Origin: an uncultured Campylobacter sp.
GTDB lineage: Bacteria; Campylobacterota; Campylobacteria; Campylobacterales; Campylobacteraceae
Length of the DNA: 11,104 nt
Assembly: GCF_938045345.1 (NCBI RefSeq)
Contig: NZ_CALIMS010000029.1
Span: 1 to 11,104 of the forward strand
Reading direction: 5' to 3'
In this document: in pieces, positions 6,523 through 11,104 of the stretch
Layout: each line of letters starts with the position of its first letter
How positions within the stretch are numbered: the first letter of the stretch is position 1
The notes under the pieces: model-generated
Told to the model about the DNA's origin: nothing
Seen by the model: the letters and a program-made list of their open reading frames with translations, nothing else
The model's database searches: none
Position numbers and translations under genes: made by a program

Positions 6523-7347
6523 CTATTTTGCGTATTCGATGTTTAATTTGCCGAATAGCTCGTTAGCCTTATCATCGATTTTTTTGTTTACTTTGCTTGG
6601 AATTAATTGGTTTTTAATGAGATCTTTTACCTTCTCAAACGGCATAGTCTCAGCCTTTTTGCTGCTTTCTTTGTAGATTACATGATATCCGAATTGTGTC
6701 TTTACCGGCGTTTTGCTCATCTCACCATCTTTTAGTGCAAACGCTGCTTTTTCAAACTCCGGCACCATCATCCCTTTGCTAAAAGAGCCCAAATCGCCAC
6801 CGTTTTCTTTCGCACTTGGATCGATTGAAATTTCTTTAGCTAGCTTATTAAATTCCTCTTTTAAATTCTCTTTTTTGACTTTTGATAGCTTCGCAATCGC
6901 GTTTTTAGCAGCCTTTTCGTCTGCTACTAAGATATGGCTTGCAGTAACGGAATCTGGTTGCATGAAATTTTGTTTATTTTCATCGTAAATTTTTTTAGCT
7001 TCCTCGTCGCTGATGCTTACGTCTTTAGCCTGTTCGCGTTGCCATAGATTAAATGCGATGCCATCTTTAGCAAGCTCTAGCTGATGTTTATATTCGTCGC
7101 TGTTTTCAATACCTGATTTTTTCGCCTCTGCGATTAGAAGTTTGTATTTGATTAGATCGTCGATTAGTTTTTTCTTCTCATCGGCGGTTGGTTCCTGTCC
7201 GCCGTGCTGCATACCTTGAGCCAAAAACGGTGCAACATCCTCATCCGTAATAGTGATATTTGCGTCTTTTGCAGTAGCCAAAACGCCTGCATTAAGCGAA
7301 GATATAGCCATAGCGGCAACAAAGCTGAAAGATAAAATTCTTTTCAT
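6523..7347 (-). CDS. peb4: Periplasmic peptidyl-prolyl isomerase / foldase, PEB4 (Cbf2) type
   Basis: This 274-residue protein matches in length and layout the Campylobacter PEB4 antigen, a SurA-like periplasmic chaperone that helps outer-membrane proteins fold and so affects adhesion and envelope integrity. Residues 1-20 are a signal peptide (basic start, hydrophobic core, cut after SLNA). Residues 21-130 are the helical chaperone part. The parvulin domain covers about 134-228, with SHILV (137-141), GGDLGSFSKGMMVPEFEKAAFAL (183-205) and TQFGYHVIY (217-225). The rest is a C-terminal helix returning to the chaperone lobe. ATG at 7345-7347 follows AAAGGA at 7354-7359 at six bases, with a -10 box at 7379-7384. 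The neighbours differ from C. jejuni, where fba adjoins it. Confidence 0.94.
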   Translation of the reverse strand: MKRILSFSFVAAMAISSLNAGVLATAKDANITITDEDVAPFLAQGMQHGGQEPTADEKKKLIDDLIKYKLLIAEAKKSGIENSDEYKHQLELAKDGIAFNLWQREQAKDVSISDEEAKKIYDENKQNFMQPDSVTASHILVADEKAAKNAIAKLSKVKKENLKEEFNKLAKEISIDPSAKENGGDLGSFSKGMMVPEFEKAAFALKDGEMSKTPVKTQFGYHVIYKESSKKAETMPFEKVKDLIKNQLIPSKVNKKIDDKANELFGKLNIEYAK

Positions 7348-7378
7348 TATTTTTCCTTTATTCGGTAAATTTCGCGCA

Positions 7379-7384
7379 ATTATA
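7379..7384 (-). promoter_or_regulatory. -10 box of peb4
   Basis: On the - strand this reads TATAAT, 31 bases before the peb4 ATG, with a run of Ts just upstream. Three bases after it comes GCGAAATTT (7375-7367), which also follows the metQ -10 box at the same distance. The short leader holds AAAGGA. Confidence 0.55.
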
Positions 7385-7418
7385 AAAAAAGATAGTAAAT
7401 AAAATAGCGAATGCCAGC

Positions 7419-7447
7419 AAATTCGGCGCGAATCGTGCGCCGAATTT
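7419..7447 (-). terminator. metQ terminator
   Basis: AAATTCGGCGC (7419-7429) and GCGCCGAATTT (7437-7447) form a perfect 11-base stem with a seven-base loop, 14 bases after the metQ stop. On the - strand the arm ends in AATTT followed by GCTGG, so the T-run is short and lies inside the stem. The position and GC-rich core still make a terminator likely. It separates metQ from peb4, which has its own -10 box just beyond. Confidence 0.65.
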
Positions 7448-7461
7448 TAAAAAGAGAGGAG

Positions 7462-8238
7462 TTAAAACGACGGGATGATTGCGCCTTTATATTGCGTCTC
7501 GATAAATTTTTTCACTTTCTCGCTTTGGATCGCTTTATCTAGCGCCTTGATTTTAGGGCTGTTTTCGTTGCCTTCTTTAACGCTAATAACATTTGTGTAA
7601 GGGTTGCCCTCAGCCTTTTCTAAAAATAGCGAATCCTTGATTGGGTTTAAATTTGCGTTAAAGGCAAAATTTGAGTTGATGACTGCAATATCTACATCGC
7701 CCAGGGTGCGTGGAAGCGCGGCGCCTTCAAGCTCTAAAATTTCTAAATTTTTAGGATTTTTCGTGACATCTAACGGCGTGCGAAGCTTGGCGTTTTGATC
7801 AACTTCGATGAGCCCCGCGGCTACGAGCAGATCAAGAGCTCGGCTTTCGTTAGTCGGATCGTTTGGCACGGCAACTTTAGCGCCGTTTTTAAGATCTTTT
7901 AAATTTTTAATCTTATGGCTGTAGATGCCCATCGGCTCTAAATGCACGCCCACGGTCGCTTTTAACTTCGTGCCTTTATTAGCGTTAAATTCCTCCATAT
8001 ACGGCACGTGCTGGAAAAATCCCGCATCCACGTCGCCGCTGTCGGTAGCGAGGTTCGGGGTTACGTAGTCGTTGAAAACTTTTACTTCAAGATCGTAGCC
8101 TTGGGCTTTTAGATCGGGCTTGATCTGCTCCAAAATTTCGGCATGCGGTATCGGAGTAGCGGCGACTACGATTTTTTCGGCAAGAGCGAAGCTGACGACG
8201 CTAGCGCTAAGAAGCGAAGCGAGAAGAAATTTCTTCAT
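7462..8238 (-). CDS. metQ: NlpA/MetQ-family substrate-binding protein of a methionine-type ABC importer
   Basis: This 258-residue periplasmic binding protein has the blocks of the MetQ/NlpA family: ATPIPHAEIL (27-36), FNDYVTPNLA (55-64), DAGFFQHVPYM (71-81), HLEPMGIYS (99-107), VAVPNDPTNESRAL (122-135), LPRTLGDVDIAVINSNFA (175-192) and GNPYTNVISV (211-220). The usual ligand is D- or L-methionine, passed to the MetNI ABC transporter. Residues 1-20 are a signal peptide ending in ALA. There is no cysteine anywhere, so unlike classic MetQ it cannot be a lipoprotein and should be free in the periplasm. ATG at 8236-8238 follows AAAAGGA at 8246-8252 at seven bases. No metN or metI gene is in the window, so its permease must be elsewhere or unlinked. 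The ligand is inferred from the family. Confidence 0.92.
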   Translation of the reverse strand: MKKFLLASLLSASVVSFALAEKIVVAATPIPHAEILEQIKPDLKAQGYDLEVKVFNDYVTPNLATDSGDVDAGFFQHVPYMEEFNANKGTKLKATVGVHLEPMGIYSHKIKNLKDLKNGAKVAVPNDPTNESRALDLLVAAGLIEVDQNAKLRTPLDVTKNPKNLEILELEGAALPRTLGDVDIAVINSNFAFNANLNPIKDSLFLEKAEGNPYTNVISVKEGNENSPKIKALDKAIQSEKVKKFIETQYKGAIIPSF

Positions 8239-8269
8239 AATTTAATCCTTTTGGTTAAAATTTCGCGGT

Positions 8270-8275
8270 ATTATA
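8270..8275 (-). promoter_or_regulatory. Extended -10 box of metQ
   Basis: On the - strand this reads TGC-TATAAT, an extended -10 box, 31 bases before the metQ ATG. GCGAAATTT (8266-8258) begins three bases after it and overlaps the likely start of transcription. The region upstream is A/T-rich without a clear -35 box. No riboswitch fits in the roughly 25-base leader. Confidence 0.6.
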
Positions 8276-8384
8276 GCAGGTAGAATTTTTAAAGTCAAGT
8301 GTTTTTATATGATTTTTTGAAATTTTATCTAAAATATTCTAAAATTCGATATTTCTATATATATTTAAATACTACATTTTATTG

Positions 8385-8390
8385 TATAAT
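8385..8390 (+). promoter_or_regulatory. -10 box of valS
   Basis: TATAAT lies 82 bases before the valS ATG, after a long A/T-rich stretch (8325-8384) typical of Campylobacter promoters. The leader of about 75 bases holds a small hairpin (CGCT 8403-8406 with AGCG 8413-8416) and a copy of AAATTCCGC at 8425-8433. No T-box specifier structure is recognisable. Confidence 0.5.
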
Positions 8391-8472
8391 TCAGAATTGG
8401 CACGCTTTAATGAGCGCTTTACATAAATTCCGCTAAAATCGCAAAATTTAAAATTTTAAAAAAAGGCTAAAA

Positions 8473-11104
8473 ATGGCAGATTTTTACGACGCGAAAGCCG
8501 TAGAGGAGAGCTTTTATAAAATTTGGGAGCAGCGCGGTTATTTCGAGATCGACGGCAATAAAGATATCCAGCAAAAAGGCAAAAACTTTTGCATTATGCT
8601 ACCGCCGCCGAATGTCACCGGAGTGCTTCATATCGGGCACTCGCTCACTTATACGTTGCAAGACATAATGACGCGATACAAGCGAATGGACGGTTACAAA
8701 ACGCTGTGGCAGCCGGGGTTAGACCACGCAGGCATTGCGACGCAAAACGTCGTAGAGCGCGAGCTTTTGGCGCAAGGGATCAAAAAAGAAGAGATAGGGC
8801 GTGAGGAGTTTTTAAAGCACGTTTGGCGCTGGAAGGAGCAAAGCGGCGGGCAGATCGTAAAGCAGATGAAGCGCCTTGGCGTCACGCCTGCGTGGAGCAG
8901 ACAGCGATTTACGATGGATGAAGGGCTTAAAAACGCCGTGCGCAAAGCCTTCGTAAACTTATACGACGCGGGGCTCATCGTGCGCGGAAACTACATGGTA
9001 AACTGGTGCACGCACGACGGCGCGCTAAGCGACGTGGAGGTCGAGCACAAGGAAAACAAAGGCAAACTTTATCATCTGCGCTACTACTTTGCGGACGAAC
9101 AAAATTCAAATTCTTGCAAAGATTCGAGCGAGACGAGCCGCAACTACATTGTTATCGCTACTACGCGCCCCGAGACCTACTTCGGCGACACCGCCGTAAT
9201 GGTAAATCCCGCGGACGAACGCTATAAAAATTTGATCGGCAAAAAAGTCGTGCTGCCGCTAATCGGTCGCGAGATAGAGATCATCGCCGACGAATACGTC
9301 GATATGAGCTTCGGAACGGGCGCCGTGAAGGTCACGCCCGCGCACGATACCAACGACTACGAGGTTGGCAAGCGCCACGAGCTGGGCTTTATCACCGTTT
9401 TTGACGAAAAAGGAATTTTAAACGAGCAGTGCGGTAAATTTCAAGGCCTAGAGCGGCTTGCCGCGCGCGATCAGATCGTAGCGGAGCTTGAGAGGCTGGG
9501 TTTTATCGAAAAAATAGAGGATTACGAAAATCAAGTCGGCTACTGCTACCGCTGCAAAAACGTCGTCGAACCGTACATCTCGCAGCAGTGGTTCGTGCGC
9601 GCGGATATCGCAAAAGAAGCAATTACCAAAGTAAATTCCGGCGAGGCGGAATTTTTCCCAAAGCACTGGATCAATAGCTTCAACGCCTGGATGCGCGAGC
9701 TGAAGGACTGGTGCATCAGCCGCCAGCTGTGGTGGGGACATAGAATTCCCGTATTTTACTGCGACTGCGGTCATCAGTGGGCGGATGAGCGAGAAGCCCC
9801 CGATGCCTGCCCAAAATGCGGCGGTAAAAATTTTACTCAAGATCCCGACGTGCTCGATACATGGTTTTCAAGCGGTCTTTGGCCGATCAGCACGCTTGGC
9901 TGGGGCAACGGTGAGGCGCTGAAAAACGAGAAGTGGTTTGAGGAGGATTTGAGCGAATTTTATCCAAATACCATGCTAATTACGGGCTTTGACATTTTGT
10001 TTTTCTGGGTCGCGCGTATGATGTTTCAGTGCCAAAACGCCATGGGCGAGCTGCCGTTTCGCGACATCTACCTGCACGCCTTGGTTAAGGACAAAGACGG
10101 CAAAAAGATGAGCAAATCGAGCAAAAACGTAGTCGATCCGCTGCTAAAAATAGATGAATTTAGCGCCGATATTTTGCGCTTTACGCTTACGATTTTGTGC
10201 GTGCAGGGGCGCGATTTGCGCCTTAGCGACGATAAGCTTTTGATATATCGAAATTTTACGAATAAGCTCTATAACGCAAGTAAATTTTTGCTTTTAAACG
10301 CTTCTAAATTCGACGATTTAGACGTGGCGCAGATCAAAACGAGCCTCGGCAGATATATGCTTTCGCGCTTTAATTGCTGTGTGAGCGCGGTGCGGGAAAA
10401 TTTAGACGAATACCGCTTCAACGACGCTGCGACCGAGCTTTATAAGTTTTTTTGGGACGAGTTTTGCGACTGGGGCATTGAGCTTAGCAAGGCGGACAAG
10501 GCCGCGATAGGCGAGCTGGGGATGATTTTTAAAGAAGCGATGAAGCTGCTAAGCCCATTTATGCCGTTTCTAAGCGAGTATCTGTATCAGGAGCTAAGCG
10601 GCACAAGGCTACAAGACGCGCGCTCCATCATGGTGATGAGATACCCACATCCTGGCGAGCGCGATGAGCGGATCGAGGAGCTATTTTCGCTGCTAATCGA
10701 AGCGATCGTGAGCATTCGCCGCGCAAAGGCGACGATCGAGCTCGGCAATGCGCGCGTAGCCAAAGCCTACGTCAAATCCGCAGTCGATCTAAGCGCCGCT
10801 GCGGACTACATCAAAACGCTAGCAAAGGTCGATGAAGTGGAATTTACGCAGCAAAATATCGCAAATTCCGCCCGCGACGTAAGCGAGAGGCTAGAAACTT
10901 TCGTGCCGCTTGAAGGGGTCGATCTTAGCGGCGTGATTTCGCGTCTTAACGCGCAAAAAGCAAAGCTGCAAAAAGAGATCGAAAAGCTCTCTGCAATGCT
11001 TGGCAATGAAAAATTTATTTCCTCCGCGCCTGCCGCCGTCGTCGCCGCAAACCGCGAAGGGTTGCAAAGCGCGCAGGAAAAATTCGCCAAAGTATGCGAT
11101 GAGC
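8473..11104 (+). CDS. valS: Valyl-tRNA synthetase (3' end missing)
   Basis: The reading frame is open from ATG at 8473, after AAGG at 8463-8466, to the window edge: 877 codons with no stop. This class I synthetase charges tRNA-Val in the cytoplasm. The HIGH motif is at 53-56 within PPPNVTGVLHIGHS, and KMSKS at 545-549. The CP1 editing domain, which removes mischarged threonine, shows TTRPET (230-235) and FGDTAVMVNP. GYCYRCKNVVEPYISQQWF is near 360-378. C430, C432, C446 and C449 form a likely zinc site. The C-terminal arm near 817-877 is a Lys/Glu/Gln-rich coiled coil typical of ValS, so only a few codons should be missing. The related IleS and LeuS are excluded by this arm and by the DVLDTWFSSGLWP block. 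A Ser/Asn-rich stretch (208-223) looks like a small insertion. It is divergent from metQ. Confidence 0.97.
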   Translation, partial: MADFYDAKAVEESFYKIWEQRGYFEIDGNKDIQQKGKNFCIMLPPPNVTGVLHIGHSLTYTLQDIMTRYKRMDGYKTLWQPGLDHAGIATQNVVERELLAQGIKKEEIGREEFLKHVWRWKEQSGGQIVKQMKRLGVTPAWSRQRFTMDEGLKNAVRKAFVNLYDAGLIVRGNYMVNWCTHDGALSDVEVEHKENKGKLYHLRYYFADEQNSNSCKDSSETSRNYIVIATTRPETYFGDTAVMVNPADERYKNLIGKKVVLPLIGREIEIIADEYVDMSFGTGAVKVTPAHDTNDYEVGKRHELGFITVFDEKGILNEQCGKFQGLERLAARDQIVAELERLGFIEKIEDYENQVGYCYRCKNVVEPYISQQWFVRADIAKEAITKVNSGEAEFFPKHWINSFNAWMRELKDWCISRQLWWGHRIPVFYCDCGHQWADEREAPDACPKCGGKNFTQDPDVLDTWFSSGLWPISTLGWGNGEALKNEKWFEEDLSEFYPNTMLITGFDILFFWVARMMFQCQNAMGELPFRDIYLHALVKDKDGKKMSKSSKNVVDPLLKIDEFSADILRFTLTILCVQGRDLRLSDDKLLIYRNFTNKLYNASKFLLLNASKFDDLDVAQIKTSLGRYMLSRFNCCVSAVRENLDEYRFNDAATELYKFFWDEFCDWGIELSKADKAAIGELGMIFKEAMKLLSPFMPFLSEYLYQELSGTRLQDARSIMVMRYPHPGERDERIEELFSLLIEAIVSIRRAKATIELGNARVAKAYVKSAVDLSAAADYIKTLAKVDEVEFTQQNIANSARDVSERLETFVPLEGVDLSGVISRLNAQKAKLQKEIEKLSAMLGNEKFISSAPAAVVAANREGLQSAQEKFAKVCDE

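Noticed and set aside
8694..8978. ORF antisense to valS, like others at 9448-9840 (-) and 10806-11090 (-)
   Set aside because: These are shadows of the valS reading frame, which has all the family motifs.

Overview
The window looks like chromosomal DNA from a Campylobacter, probably one of the higher-GC, oral-type species rather than AT-rich C. jejuni. The grounds are the adjacent aspA and dcuA genes, a PEB4-type periplasmic foldase, AAGGA-type ribosome binding sites, TATAAT -10 boxes without clear -35 boxes, and many AAATTT/GAATTC words between genes. The species cannot be fixed from this sequence alone.

Layout. Positions 2-55 hold the last codons of an unidentified + strand gene. Positions 56-1521 are almost free of convincing genes, which is unusual for a compact Campylobacter genome, but carry two terminator-like hairpins on the + strand that belong to no visible gene. 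One overlaps an alternative hairpin; the other ends a run of three hairpins and may close a small RNA. From 1522 to 8238 six genes lie on the - strand. In transcription order they are a NlpA/MetQ-type periplasmic binding protein (metQ), a PEB4 peptidyl-prolyl isomerase, a DedA-family membrane protein, aspartate ammonia-lyase (aspA), a C4-dicarboxylate/aspartate transporter (dcuA) and a flavodoxin-fold NAD(P)H oxidoreductase. Divergent from metQ, valS (valyl-tRNA synthetase) starts at 8473 and runs off the right edge a few codons short of its expected end.

How they work together. aspA and dcuA form a metabolic pair: DcuA imports aspartate (or fumarate) in exchange for succinate, and AspA splits aspartate to ammonia and fumarate, the electron acceptor for fumarate respiration. 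The other genes look like single units: dcuA and metQ have clear terminators, and metQ, peb4, the oxidoreductase and valS each have their own -10 box.

Most interesting signals. (1) A nine-base motif, RAATTYCGC, matches 13 times on the two strands, far above a random expectation of about 0.3; its core is RAATTY, the site methylated by the C. jejuni transformation methyltransferase CtsM. (2) The aspA-dcuA gap is built from degenerate GAATTC/GCGGAATTT repeats that form three hairpins and hold four EcoRI sites within about 180 bp. (3) The metQ and peb4 promoters share TATAAT-N3-GCGAAATTT over the likely transcription start. (4) Orphan + strand terminators lie in the gene-poor left end. (5) A 23-codon hydrophobic small ORF with a good ribosome binding site lies at 5648-5719.
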